This document shows, piece after piece, positions 36,560 through 45,742 of a DNA stretch of 64,000 nucleotides. A program made the translations under genes and the position numbers. Source of the stretch: Sphaerochaeta pleomorpha str. Grapes (GTDB taxonomy: Bacteria; Spirochaetota; Spirochaetia; Sphaerochaetales; Sphaerochaetaceae); contig NC_016633.1 of assembly GCF_000236685.1 (NCBI RefSeq), forward strand, positions 3,167,815-3,231,814. Reading direction: 5' to 3'. The first letter of the stretch is position 1; each line of letters begins with the position of its first letter. The notes beneath the pieces were generated by a model. It was not told where the DNA came from. It worked only from the letters and a program-made list of their open reading frames with translations, and ran no database searches.

Positions 36560-37684
36560 ATGAAACGAACGCCGCTTTATGATGTGTATCATACGTATGA
36601 AGGAGTCAAGTTAATTGACTTTGGGGGCTGGGAACTTCCGGTAAATTTTGCCGGTGGTATTCTCTCGGAACATGAGGCCGTCCGCACTAGGGTCGGGCTG
36701 TTCGATGTTTCCCATATGGGCGAGTGTATGGTGGAGGGGAAGAATGCAAGCCAGTACTTGGATTATCTCTGTACCAATACCATTTCATCCCTTTCTCCCA
36801 ATCAAATACAGTACACCATGATGTGCTATCCAAATGGGACTGTCGTAGATGACTTACTTGTCTACTGCTATGATAGCGAGCACTATCTCGTTGTTCTCAA
36901 TGCATCCAATACCGAGAAGGACTTATCTTGGATACAGGAAGGAAACCCCAAAGCTTCCTTGAAGCCTTTGGTGACCGATTGTTCTTCGCAAACCGTACAG
37001 ATTGCCCTTCAGGGCCCTCTGGCAGTGAAAACACTGCAGAAATTGCTTCCTGACTGTGAAACTATCACAAGTTTTACCTTTAGGAATCATTGCAACCTCC
37101 AAGGGGTCGATACGTTGGTCAGTAGGACGGGGTATACCGGAGAGGATGGCTATGAGCTGTATTGCGATGCAGCGGATGGGAAAAAGCTATGGAATATGCT
37201 TTTGCAATCTGGTGAAGAATTTGGGATTGTCCCTTGCGGACTCGGTGCCCGCGATACTTTACGCATGGAAGCGAAACTTCCTTTGTACGGACATGAGATC
37301 AGCGACAGTATTACTCCCCTGGAAGCCAATCTGGGAGTATTTGTGCATCTCGAGAAAGAAGACTTCTGTGGAAAGGCAGCGCTTGTCAAACAGCAGGAAA
37401 CTGGTATACCGCGTACACTCAGAGGCGTTGAGATGATTGAAAAGTCTGTTCCCCGTGCCCATTGCAAGGTGTTTCTCAAAGACAGGGAAATTGGATTTGT
37501 AACAAGCGGTACAAAAAGTCCAACCTTGCAAAAATTCGTTGCCTATGTGATGATTGAACGTAGTACAGGGCTCAAATTCGGCGATGAAATCGAAATTGAG
37601 ATTCACGGACAACGGAAAAAAGCCCAATTGGTCAAAACTCCGTTTTACAAACATGGCAAGACGAATGCCAGTACTACTTGTTAA
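36560..37684 (+). CDS. gcvT: Aminomethyltransferase (glycine cleavage T protein)
   Basis: 374 residues of the GcvT family: FGGWELPVNFAGGI, VGLFDVSHMGE near the start, RTGYTGEDGYELYCDA in the folate site, and GLGARDTLRMEAKLPLYGHE. T protein moves the aminomethyl unit of glycine from the H-protein lipoyl arm to tetrahydrofolate. gcvH and gcvP are not in this window, so either they lie elsewhere or this T protein acts alone. GGGGAGAAG lies before the ATG. The following acyltransferase gene starts immediately after the stop (TAAATG). Confidence 0.95.
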   Translation: MKRTPLYDVYHTYEGVKLIDFGGWELPVNFAGGILSEHEAVRTRVGLFDVSHMGECMVEGKNASQYLDYLCTNTISSLSPNQIQYTMMCYPNGTVVDDLLVYCYDSEHYLVVLNASNTEKDLSWIQEGNPKASLKPLVTDCSSQTVQIALQGPLAVKTLQKLLPDCETITSFTFRNHCNLQGVDTLVSRTGYTGEDGYELYCDAADGKKLWNMLLQSGEEFGIVPCGLGARDTLRMEAKLPLYGHEISDSITPLEANLGVFVHLEKEDFCGKAALVKQQETGIPRTLRGVEMIEKSVPRAHCKVFLKDREIGFVTSGTKSPTLQKFVAYVMIERSTGLKFGDEIEIEIHGQRKKAQLVKTPFYKHGKTNASTTC

Positions 37685-38995
37685 ATGCTAAAAATTGAAA
37701 GTTACTCCCCGGAAGGGTTTATTGCACTTGATAATTCAGCATTGATCTATCCGCCTACAGAAGCTAGATTCAATGCAAATACCTTCAGGGTATCTGTGGA
37801 TCTTACTGTGGAGGTAGACCCTTCAATTCTTGAACTCGCCTTGCATGAAGTTTTGCAACGCTGTTCCTATGCGAAGGTAAGCCTCCATAAAGGATTCTTC
37901 TGGTATTTTTTGTCGCCGAACAACAAAGCCCCTATTTTACATCCGGAAGGTGCCTATCCCTGTGCAAGGTTTTTTTTCAAGAAAAACAATGGATACCTGT
38001 TTAAGGTGTTTTACAGCCGCAATAGGATTGCCTTGGAATGTTTTCATGCCCTAACCGATGGTTCAGGGGCTTTGATTTACTTGAAGATGCTCATTCAAAA
38101 GTATTACTCCCTTGCTTCCCTCGGGGACTTTGTATTCAAGGGTGCTTTGGATTTTGAAAGGAAATCGACAAAGCAGGAATTCAGCGACCCGTTTCAACAT
38201 TTGTATAACAAGAATCTCCCTGGTTCCCCTTCTACAGGTTCTTCCTATCATCGCATTGGTGAAGGTTCCTATGATGATAGGGTGAGGGTTGTCAGTGCAA
38301 TGGTCGATGCGGCAACGCTCCACTCTACAGCCAAGAAACAAGGTGCTTCGATAACCGAATACCTTTCTTCAATTCTGCTTTGGTCCCTGCAGGAACTGCA
38401 AAGGGAGGAGGTCCCTCTGCAGAAAAAAAGAAAACCGATCAGGCTATCGGTTCCCATGAACCTCAGAAAGATTTTCCATTACGATACCATGCGGAATTTT
38501 ACGCTCTTTGCCGTTCCTGGAATTGAACCAGCCTTGGGTGAATATACTTTTGAGGAAGTTCTCAAAAATGTGAAACATGATATGGCAATTTCCCAAGACC
38601 CGAAACGGATACTCAGCCAGATAAAGAGAAATGTCGGGGGGGAACGTAATTTCTTAATGCGAATTGCACCCAATGTTATCAAGAATCCCCTGTTCAAGCT
38701 TCTGTCAGATTCCCTCGGTGATGACCTGTATTCTGCCGTTCTTTCCAACCTTGGCTATGTAGAGGTCCCTGATGAACTGCAACCTACGTTATCACGGATG
38801 GATTTCTACCTGTGCCCCGGGGAAATGAATAAAGTTGCCTTGGCTGTCATTGGATGGAAGGACAAGGTAGTTTTGAATTTTACCAGTTTCTATAATGTCG
38901 ATACAAAACTCGAGCGGATGTTTTGTTCTTTTCTCGTTGAGGCAGGGATTCCTGTCTCAATCTCAACAAACCGCCCGGAGAGAGAGGATCAATAA
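37685..38995 (+). CDS. Condensation-domain-like acyltransferase (alcohol acetyltransferase type)
   Basis: 436 residues. ECFHALTDGSGALIYLKMLI (from residue 119) is a variant of the HHxxxDG catalytic motif of the chloramphenicol-acetyltransferase/condensation superfamily, with His121 and Asp125 conserved. SVPMNLRKIFHYDTMRNFT near residue 260 matches the second conserved core. The length and layout fit proteins annotated as alcohol acetyltransferases. It is translationally coupled to gcvT upstream (TAAATG) and to the membrane protein downstream. Substrate unknown; an acyl-CoA donor is likely by family. Confidence 0.75.
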   Translation: MLKIESYSPEGFIALDNSALIYPPTEARFNANTFRVSVDLTVEVDPSILELALHEVLQRCSYAKVSLHKGFFWYFLSPNNKAPILHPEGAYPCARFFFKKNNGYLFKVFYSRNRIALECFHALTDGSGALIYLKMLIQKYYSLASLGDFVFKGALDFERKSTKQEFSDPFQHLYNKNLPGSPSTGSSYHRIGEGSYDDRVRVVSAMVDAATLHSTAKKQGASITEYLSSILLWSLQELQREEVPLQKKRKPIRLSVPMNLRKIFHYDTMRNFTLFAVPGIEPALGEYTFEEVLKNVKHDMAISQDPKRILSQIKRNVGGERNFLMRIAPNVIKNPLFKLLSDSLGDDLYSAVLSNLGYVEVPDELQPTLSRMDFYLCPGEMNKVALAVIGWKDKVVLNFTSFYNVDTKLERMFCSFLVEAGIPVSISTNRPEREDQ

Positions 38996-39883
38996 ATGGC
39001 CTATTGCATACAATGTGGAGTAAAATTGGAAGATGGTGCAAAACAATGTCCCCTCTGTCATACAGAAGTTGTCCTGCCCCCTTCCATGAGTGAGCAAAAA
39101 AAGGAACCCTTGTTTCCGCAACCTATGCCCCCACAAGGTACCGGAGGGTTCAACAAAACGATAAAAGGGATTGTTGAACTCATTGTCGCCTTGCTTCTGG
39201 TAAGCGAGTTTACCATCTTTTTTTCCATGCTGTTCTCGGGAAACCTGGCCTATAGTTTCGTCCCCTTGTTCTGCCCGTTTATGGCAGCTGTCATAATTGC
39301 CATCGCCTTGGCTGCGAAACATACCTATCCGATGCAGGTTTCGCTGCATTCACTGGCGGTAATTGTCCTGTTGCTAGGACTCGATGCTTCAGACTGGACT
39401 TTGTCCTGGTCGTTGGTCTGTGTAGGTGCAATTCTTGTGTTTTGGATTGTAGCGGTATTGCCTACGATCAGAAATGCGGCAAAAAAACCTTGGTTGCTTG
39501 CTATTTTTTCAATTGCTTCTGCACTTGGCTATGTAGCTTTCCTCAATTGGATGGCCAAAGGTACACTGACTTGGTTTTTACCTGTCGCAATTCCCACTGC
39601 CCTTGTGTTTCTTGTCGGGTTCAATCTTATGTGGCTGCGTTTTTTCAAGAAAACGAGATTGCGGACGCCCCTTGCCGATGTCATTTTCTTTTCGATTATT
39701 GTTTTGTTTCTGACAATCAGCGCGACGGATTTGTTTTCTACCCATTATCTACTGGGGGTATGGAAGCTTCGTTGGTCGGTAAGCCTGCTCTCCGCTGCAA
39801 TCATCCTGTCGGTTTTCTTGGCAGCCGTATCGCTCAGTAGACGCGTCAGGCGCTATTTTACCAGCCAGAACAAACATTCCTAG
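38996..39883 (+). CDS. DUF6320-type zinc-ribbon membrane protein
   Basis: 295 residues with an N-terminal zinc ribbon (YCIQCGVKLEDGAKQCPLCH, two CxxC pairs), a proline-rich linker, and seven or eight hydrophobic helices (for example ELIVALLLVSEFTIFFSML and LRWSVSLLSAAIILSVFLAA). In other bacteria this type of protein is found beside an acyltransferase like the one just upstream, and the pair probably works together on membrane or surface acylation; that is inference. The stop codon shares two bases with the convergent ybaK stop. Confidence 0.75.
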   Translation: MAYCIQCGVKLEDGAKQCPLCHTEVVLPPSMSEQKKEPLFPQPMPPQGTGGFNKTIKGIVELIVALLLVSEFTIFFSMLFSGNLAYSFVPLFCPFMAAVIIAIALAAKHTYPMQVSLHSLAVIVLLLGLDASDWTLSWSLVCVGAILVFWIVAVLPTIRNAAKKPWLLAIFSIASALGYVAFLNWMAKGTLTWFLPVAIPTALVFLVGFNLMWLRFFKKTRLRTPLADVIFFSIIVLFLTISATDLFSTHYLLGVWKLRWSVSLLSAAIILSVFLAAVSLSRRVRRYFTSQNKHS

Positions 39884-40359
39884 GTAAAGTCAGCAAAGAC
39901 AGCCTCAGAGGCTTTGAGAAGGTCTTCCGGTTTGAGTTTCAACTGGAGACCTCTCTGTCCTGCGCTGACATAGATGTATTCTTCCAGCTGGGCCAATTCC
40001 TCAATGAAAGTAGGGAAGTGCTTTTTCATTCCCAGTGGTGAGCAACCGCCGCGTATATACCCTGTGGTGCTTTGCAGTTTATCCATTTTTATCAGATCAA
40101 TGTCCTTGCTCTTTGTCAGGGCCCTTGCCTTTTTGAGGCTTATCGAGAAATCAGCGGGGAGGCAGAAGACAAAGACTGCGTTGTCTGAATCCTGCAGGAC
40201 AATTGTCTTGAATACTTGTTGCGTTTCGATTCCTGCCGATTGGCTGGCATGGACTGCGTCCAGGTGTTCTTCATCCCATTCGTAGGTTACGGTTTCGTAC
40301 TCTATTTTCAAAGAATCGAGAATCCTCATGGCATTGGTTTTCTTTACTGCTGTGCTCAT
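39880..40359 (-). CDS. ybaK: YbaK/EbsC-family Cys-tRNA(Pro) deacylase
   Basis: 159 residues of the YbaK/ProX editing-domain family, with the substrate-pocket segments ETQQVFKTIVLQ, VFCLPADFSISLKKA and STTGYIRGGCSPLGMKKHFP. It frees tRNA-Pro from mis-attached cysteine. It is a single gene on the minus strand, with 39 bp between its start and the terminator of the nucleoside transporter operon. Confidence 0.93.
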   Translation of the reverse strand: MSTAVKKTNAMRILDSLKIEYETVTYEWDEEHLDAVHASQSAGIETQQVFKTIVLQDSDNAVFVFCLPADFSISLKKARALTKSKDIDLIKMDKLQSTTGYIRGGCSPLGMKKHFPTFIEELAQLEEYIYVSAGQRGLQLKLKPEDLLKASEAVFADFT

Positions 40360-40398
40360 CTGAATATGGTACGCATTTTAAAAATTATGTGCAAGTGC

Positions 40399-40427
40399 AA
40401 AAAAAAAGGGACCGGTGAAGGTCCCTT
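40399..40427 (-). terminator. Intrinsic terminator of the nucleoside transporter operon
   Basis: On the minus strand an 8-bp stem AAGGGACC / GGTCCCTT (40406-40413 and 40420-40427) is followed by nine T residues (complement of the A-run 40399-40407). A textbook terminator just downstream of the last permease gene. Confidence 0.9.
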
Positions 40428-40448
40428 GGAAAACAGAATAGGAGCAAG

Positions 40449-41420
40449 TTACTTGTCATCGATGGCAAAGGGGGTACCTAGTGCCGAGGGTGAGGCAAAC
40501 GACCCTTTCTTTTTCTGGTTGATAATAGTCATGCCAGCTAAGACTATCAGGGTTATGAGATACGGGGAGAAGGCTAAAAACTGGGTGGGAATGACCATCT
40601 TGAAACCAGCGGCCTGCAGACTGAACTGGAGGCTGGTGATTCCACCGAAGATCAAGGTACCGATTACTACCTTTCCAGGATTCCATGTAGCAAAGATGAC
40701 CAAGGCGATTACAATCCATCCTTTTCCTCCAGTCATCCCTTCATTCCAGCTCGGCGTGAAGCTGAGCGATAGGCATGCACCCCCGAGGCCTGCGAGCATA
40801 CCACCGATGGTGGTGTAGATATATCTGGTTTTGGAAACAGAAATACCCATAGCAGCAGCTGTTCTGGGGTTTTCCCCTACCGCCCTGACCACCATACCGT
40901 ATTTTGTCTTGTACATGAGTACCCAGGCAAGGGGGAGCAGGATATACAGGGTGTAGGTGAGTACGCTTACGTCGAAGAGAGCCCCGAGTACAGGGATTTT
41001 GCTCAGACCAGGAATGGCTATGTTGTTAAACTTGGCAGGGAGGTTCATCCCGGCAAGGTTGAACCCATTGGAAGCAGGACCGAGGCGCTGTCCCAGAAAG
41101 TTCGCAAGGCCGGTTCCGAGCATCGTGATGGACAAGCCAGAGACTACCTGGTTTGCCCTCATGGTGATGCAGAGAAATGCATGGATGAGGGAGAAAAACC
41201 CTCCAACCAGCATTGCCATCACAATGGCCAAGTACAGATTTCCCGTTGTGTACGTAGTGGCGAACCCCGAAAGGGCTCCCATGAGCATGATACCTTCCAT
41301 GCCAAGGTTCAGAACCCCTGTTTTCTCAGTATAGACTTCTCCAAGGGTTGCATAGGTGAGGGAAGTCCCCATAGCGAGGGTTACCGCCAACAGTTTCGTA
41401 AGAAAATCGAGTAAATTCAT
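40449..41420 (-). CDS. Nucleoside ABC transporter permease (NupQ-like)
   Basis: 323 residues, eight or nine membrane helices, in the BPD_transp_2 family. The start MNLLDFLTKLLAVTLAMGTS and EKTGVLNLGMEGIMLMGALS are typical of the second permease of BMP-dependent nucleoside importers. Its start overlaps the preceding permease gene by four bases, so the two form the membrane channel together. The C-terminal tail is charged and cytoplasmic. Confidence 0.93.
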   Translation of the reverse strand: MNLLDFLTKLLAVTLAMGTSLTYATLGEVYTEKTGVLNLGMEGIMLMGALSGFATTYTTGNLYLAIVMAMLVGGFFSLIHAFLCITMRANQVVSGLSITMLGTGLANFLGQRLGPASNGFNLAGMNLPAKFNNIAIPGLSKIPVLGALFDVSVLTYTLYILLPLAWVLMYKTKYGMVVRAVGENPRTAAAMGISVSKTRYIYTTIGGMLAGLGGACLSLSFTPSWNEGMTGGKGWIVIALVIFATWNPGKVVIGTLIFGGITSLQFSLQAAGFKMVIPTQFLAFSPYLITLIVLAGMTIINQKKKGSFASPSALGTPFAIDDK

Positions 41421-42484
41421 TTGGCTACCTCCTTCTGTTTGCCTACGGCAATAAGCTTGTATTCGGTGAAAATACTTCCAGCCAAGAGCGGTATAAGGAT
41501 CAATCCCTGTAGGACTTCACCCATAGCTGAGGGAAGTTTCAGACTTATCTGCAAGGCATCGGCACCGGTATCGAGGGCTGCCATGATGATCGCTATAAGA
41601 ATCGAAGCAAAGGGATTCAGTCCGCTCATCCAGGCGATGATGATGCCGGTAAACCCATAGCCTGAGTTCACGCCCTTTGTAAGGCAGTGCGTTACAGCAG
41701 CAGAGTCGATTACCCCGGCGAGTCCGGCAATTCCGCCCGAGAGCAGCATTGCCAGGATGATGTTTTTCTTGATGGACACTCCCTGGCACTGGGCGGCACG
41801 GGGGTTTTTGCCAATCATGTTCAGTTCAAAGCCCCACCGGGTCTTATACAGCACAAACCAGAGGATAAGGACCAATACCAGCGCGAAGAATATTCCGCTA
41901 TGTACTTTTCCCCAGATTCTGGGAAGCCAGGCAAATTCAGGGTATTTTACGGTTCCCATATTACCCCTGGGTGCCTTCCATGCATTGATGTACAGGTACT
42001 CGGCGTATCCTATGGCTATATAGTTCATCATGAGGGTAGTCAAGGTCTCATCAACCCCCCACTCGGCCTTCAAGACCCCAGGAATACCTCCCCACATTGC
42101 TCCGAAGAGAACCCCGACGATCATACCGACAGGAAGGAGCATCCAGTTCGGGAGAAAAGTCCAGAACTGCATGACCCAGGTAATGCCGATAACGCCACAG
42201 ACATACTGTCCTTCAGCACCGATATTCCAGAACTTAAGCCTGAAGGCGATACCGACGGCAAGACCCGTCAACAGCAGTGGTATAGCCTTTGTTATGGTAT
42301 ACTGGAATTTGGTAGGGCTGCCAAAGGCTCCCCGAAACATTGCATAATAGGTTTTTGCCGGGTTTGCATTGGAAATGGCCAAAACAATTGCTCCCAGCGC
42401 AAAGGAAATCAATAAGGAAAAAATAGGGACCAGAATGGTCATTTTACGGGACTTGCTATCCCGTTTCTCCAAGGCAAGTCTCAT
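41417..42484 (-). CDS. Nucleoside ABC transporter permease (NupP-like)
   Basis: 355 residues with ten or so membrane helices. NANPAKTYYAMFRGAFGSPT, FNIGAEGQY-type segment (KFWNIGAEGQYVCG) and MSGLNPFASILIAIIMAAL are family landmarks of the first permease of BMP-family importers. It overlaps the ATPase gene by four bases upstream and the second permease by four downstream, indicating tight coupled translation. Confidence 0.93.
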   Translation of the reverse strand: MRLALEKRDSKSRKMTILVPIFSLLISFALGAIVLAISNANPAKTYYAMFRGAFGSPTKFQYTITKAIPLLLTGLAVGIAFRLKFWNIGAEGQYVCGVIGITWVMQFWTFLPNWMLLPVGMIVGVLFGAMWGGIPGVLKAEWGVDETLTTLMMNYIAIGYAEYLYINAWKAPRGNMGTVKYPEFAWLPRIWGKVHSGIFFALVLVLILWFVLYKTRWGFELNMIGKNPRAAQCQGVSIKKNIILAMLLSGGIAGLAGVIDSAAVTHCLTKGVNSGYGFTGIIIAWMSGLNPFASILIAIIMAALDTGADALQISLKLPSAMGEVLQGLILIPLLAGSIFTEYKLIAVGKQKEVAK

Positions 42485-44022
42485 ACATCCCTCCTCTGAA
42501 CACCGGCCATGAGCAAGCCGATTTCTTCGGTCTTTGCCTCTTTGACATCTAATATTGCCATGAACTTACCCTCAAACATGACTGCTATTCTGTCAGCCAC
42601 CATTAAAAGTTCCTCAAGCTCTTCTGAAACCAGCAACACTGCATTGCCCATGTCCCTTTGCTTGATGAGGTTCTGCCTGACTGCCTCGGTGGCCCCGACA
42701 TCGAGACCTCTTGAGGGGTATACTGCGATGAGGATTCCGCCACAGGAGTCGATTTCGCGTGCCAAAATAGTCTTCTGTATATTTCCCCCGCTCAGGAATT
42801 TAACCGAAGTATCCTGCGACGGTGTTTTTATAGTGAAGGCAGAAATCAGCTTCTCTGCAAAAATCCTGACAAGCCCCCTCTTTATGATACTGTGGTTTGA
42901 CAGCTCCTCCGTCCTGTATTTTTTCATGGAGAGGTTGTCGCCGACACTCATATCCCCAACAACTCCCATCCTTCCCCTGTCAGCAGGAATGTGGCTCACC
43001 CCTGATTTGATAATCTGTAAGGGAGTTTTGTTGGTCAGATCCTTTCCATTGATAATGATATTTCCGCTTGAAACATGTAAAAGCCCAGTCAAAGCCTCAG
43101 TCAGCTGTTGCTGCCCATTGCCTGCAACACCTGCGATGCCAAGGATTTCTCCCCCACGGAGCTGGAAGGAAATATCGTCAAGTACGTTTCGCTCTCCCCC
43201 GATGGTTTTTATCACCAGGTTTTTCGCTTCCAGCTTGACTTCCCCCGGCTTGTATTGCCCGCGTTCCAAGGAAAAGAGAATGTCGCGGCCAACCATCATG
43301 TTTGCAAGATCTTGGACCCGTTCAATAGTATTGGTTGCACACACGCTCACGCTCTTGCCACGTCTGAGTACCTGAACGGTATGGGAAAATTCCATAACCT
43401 CATCCATTTTATGGGTAATGAAGATTGCGCTCTTGCCTTCTGAGAGCATCTTCTTGATTATCTCGTTCAAATCCCTTGCTTCCCCCGGGGTCAAGACCGC
43501 CGTCGGTTCGTCAAGGATAAGTATCTGGGCCCCACGATAGAGGAGCTTCAGGATTTCTACGCGTTGCTGCTCCCCGACAGATAATTCCTGGATTATTTTA
43601 TTGGGGTATACCTGCAGTCCGTACCGTTTGCTCAGTTCAGTGATCTTTGCCTTGATTTCAGCCATAGGAGGGATTACCGCAAGACCTTTCATGCCCAATA
43701 TGATGTTTTCTGCAACGGTCATATTGCCAACAAGCATGAATTCCTGGTGGATCATACCCACACCCAGAGCCATTGAATCCTGTGGAGAATGAATCTCAGC
43801 CAATTTGCCATTGATGTATATCTGTCCTCCATCGGGTCTGTATAGCCCGACGAGCATATTCATCAGAGTACTCTTTCCTGCTCCATTCTCCCCGAGCAAA
43901 GCGAGTACTTCGCCACGGTGCAAGGTCAAGTTGACTTTGTCATTTGCCAGAACACCTGGGAAGTGTTTGGATATTTCAACCATCCGCACGACGATTTCTT
44001 CGTCGGTGTTTTTCTCGTCCAT
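42481..44022 (-). CDS. Nucleoside ABC transporter ATP-binding protein (two ATPase domains, NupO-like)
   Basis: 513 residues with tandem nucleotide-binding domains. The first has Walker A LLGENGAGKST, LSVGEQQRVEILK and ILDEPTAVLTP. The second is degenerate (GIAGVAGNGQQQLTEAL for Walker A, FLSGGNIQKTILAREID signature), as usual in sugar and nucleoside importers of this class. I take ATG 44022 (MDEKNTDEE) as start; a TTG at 44040 is possible. A hairpin lies between this gene and the binding-protein gene upstream, expected to lower its expression relative to the binding protein. Confidence 0.93.
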   Translation of the reverse strand: MDEKNTDEEIVVRMVEISKHFPGVLANDKVNLTLHRGEVLALLGENGAGKSTLMNMLVGLYRPDGGQIYINGKLAEIHSPQDSMALGVGMIHQEFMLVGNMTVAENIILGMKGLAVIPPMAEIKAKITELSKRYGLQVYPNKIIQELSVGEQQRVEILKLLYRGAQILILDEPTAVLTPGEARDLNEIIKKMLSEGKSAIFITHKMDEVMEFSHTVQVLRRGKSVSVCATNTIERVQDLANMMVGRDILFSLERGQYKPGEVKLEAKNLVIKTIGGERNVLDDISFQLRGGEILGIAGVAGNGQQQLTEALTGLLHVSSGNIIINGKDLTNKTPLQIIKSGVSHIPADRGRMGVVGDMSVGDNLSMKKYRTEELSNHSIIKRGLVRIFAEKLISAFTIKTPSQDTSVKFLSGGNIQKTILAREIDSCGGILIAVYPSRGLDVGATEAVRQNLIKQRDMGNAVLLVSEELEELLMVADRIAVMFEGKFMAILDVKEAKTEEIGLLMAGVQRRDV

Positions 44023-44076
44023 ATGTTTTCCACTTTTCAAAGCCCTCGGGAAGAAGGCTCGTCTAGGTAAAGAATT

Positions 44077-44100
44077 AGGGACGGACGAATGCCCGCCCCT
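44077..44100 (-). promoter_or_regulatory. Intercistronic hairpin between the binding-protein and ATPase genes
   Basis: On the minus strand AGGGGCGG and CCGTCCCT (complements of 44093-44100 and 44077-44084) form an 8-bp stem with one G-T pair and an 8-nt loop, followed by AATTCTTT. The T tract is weak, so partial termination or protection of the binding-protein mRNA end is more likely than full stop. Confidence 0.55.
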
Positions 44101-44122
44101 ATATTAAAGATTTAGAAAGAGA

Positions 44123-45226
44123 TTACTTTACTGATCCGATAACGCCTTCAACAAACCAATCCATGGTAAGCATAGCACCGTCATCCATCTTTTCACCGGC
44201 CTTCTGGCGAAGTGCACCGGTCTGGTTGTCTTTCAGCTCGCCCCAGAATACATCGAAGGTACCATTCTTGATTTCTGCTTCCTTGGCTACAATGAGCTTC
44301 TGGAAATCGGCAGGGACCAACGGGGAAATCTCTGAAAGGTGAATCATCTCATCATCAAGTCCACCCCAGTAGCTCTGGGATTTCCAGGTTCCGTTAAGGG
44401 CACTTTCCACTGCAGGGATCATATAGTTGCCCCAGTTCCACATCGGGGATACCAGGATACGATCATCACCGATCATGCTTCTGAAATCGGCATTGTAACC
44501 AACTGCATACTTACCGCGTTCAATTGCGGCCTTGGCAGGTTCGGTGGTGTCCTGGTGCTGGGCAATGACATCGCAACCCTGGTCGAGAAGGGCTACTGCA
44601 CCTTGACGTTCCAGTGAAGGGTCATACCAGGTATTTGTCCATACGACGGTAACAGTAGCGTTCGGGTTGACAGCTCTGGCTCCGAGGGTATAGGCATTGA
44701 TGCCACGAACAACCTCAGGGGTATTGAAAGCGCCGACATAACCGAGTTTTCCGGTTGGGGACATTTTCCCGGCGATCATACCTGCAAGATAACGCATCTG
44801 GTACATTCTGCCGAAATAATTTGACATGTTTGCATTGGAGAGGTAGCCAGAGCAGTGCTCGAAGTATACATCGGGGTGAGCCTTTGCAACATTGAGCATG
44901 TATTCCTGGTAGTTGTAGGAATTGGCGAAGATTACTTTGCAGCCTTCATCAATGAGGCTTTCCATAGCTCTTTCGCTGTTCTCGTTCTCTTCGACGCCTT
45001 CCATCCGAATAACCTGGATTTTGTCACCGAAATACTTTTCCATTGCTTTTGTGCCCTGGTCGTGCATGTAGGAATACCCCATGTCGCCAGGAGCGCTGAT
45101 GTAAATTACACCGACCTTCATCGGTGCATTAGCCTTAGCGGTAGTATCGGCTTCCTTGGCTCCCTGTGCAAAAGCAAGGGAAGAAACCAATAGGACCATC
45201 AGAGATAGAACAATACCTTTCTTCAT
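44123..45226 (-). CDS. BMP-family nucleoside-binding protein (PnrA/BmpA-like)
   Basis: 367 residues. Signal peptide LSLMVLLVSSLAFA with an AFA-QG cleavage site and no lipobox cysteine, so it is probably free in the periplasm, unlike lipidated Borrelia and Treponema relatives. The mature part is a BMP domain: GVIYISAPGDMGYSYMHDQG, VIFANSYNYQEYM, GYVGAFNTPEVVRGINAYTL and AQHQDTTEPAKAAIERG. By analogy with Treponema PnrA it would bind purine nucleosides for the permeases encoded downstream. AAGGAG precedes the ATG, and a perfect consensus promoter lies upstream. Confidence 0.93.
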   Translation of the reverse strand: MKKGIVLSLMVLLVSSLAFAQGAKEADTTAKANAPMKVGVIYISAPGDMGYSYMHDQGTKAMEKYFGDKIQVIRMEGVEENENSERAMESLIDEGCKVIFANSYNYQEYMLNVAKAHPDVYFEHCSGYLSNANMSNYFGRMYQMRYLAGMIAGKMSPTGKLGYVGAFNTPEVVRGINAYTLGARAVNPNATVTVVWTNTWYDPSLERQGAVALLDQGCDVIAQHQDTTEPAKAAIERGKYAVGYNADFRSMIGDDRILVSPMWNWGNYMIPAVESALNGTWKSQSYWGGLDDEMIHLSEISPLVPADFQKLIVAKEAEIKNGTFDVFWGELKDNQTGALRQKAGEKMDDGAMLTMDWFVEGVIGSVK

Positions 45227-45291
45227 GACGCTCTCCTTAAAATGATTGTGTGATAAGAGTGATATTACCCGAAGATGTTCAACTGTTTCAA

Positions 45292-45320
45292 ATTATACGA
45301 GACGAAACAGGGTATGTCAA
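45292..45320 (-). promoter_or_regulatory. Consensus sigma-70 promoter of the nucleoside transporter operon
   Basis: On the minus strand TTGACA (complement of 45315-45320), exactly 17 bp, then TATAAT (complement of 45292-45297). Both hexamers are perfect consensus, which predicts strong, largely constitutive transcription of the binding protein; the start would be near 45285, giving a 5' leader of about 60 nt. Confidence 0.85.
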
Positions 45321-45742
45321 AACTTTATTTTTAAACATTTTGAGCGGTAAAACGCATTGTTTTTAGTGTTTTCCTTGGGATATACAAAAAAATGATTATG
45401 AAAAATGCAGTATTCCATAATTACAACAGAAATTCACAATATTTTTTCAAGCAACCTTGTTGCGTGTTGTTGTTTTGAGTGAAAAACGTTGTCATTTGGT
45501 GTCTTATTTACTGATTAATGCAATTCTTGTTGCAATATTATGCGATTTTGGCACTTCTCTGGTAAAATTTCTTTGTTTTTAATCCTTTTTACCTTGAGCT
45601 AATTTTGGTGTCCTTTGGTTGCCGTATTAAGTTTTCTATGCTTGTACGACTTATCTTCAAGTGATAAGATAAGTCGCAGTCGAATAAATTCAGGCAAGTT
45701 TTTTACATACAAAATTTCCCCAAAGAATGAGGTTTCCATTTC
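45321..45742. promoter_or_regulatory. 422-bp AT-rich intergenic region with an 11-bp inverted repeat before the SLBB gene
   Basis: No gene. CGACTTATCTT (45647-45657) and AAGATAAGTCG (45666-45676) are perfect inverted arms around an 8-nt centre. A weak promoter TTGGTT-16-TATGCT (45615-45642) would place the transcription start inside this repeat, so it may be an operator or a 5' mRNA hairpin for the polysaccharide export genes. No T-run follows, so it is not a terminator. Nothing recognised in 45321-45600. Confidence 0.45.
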
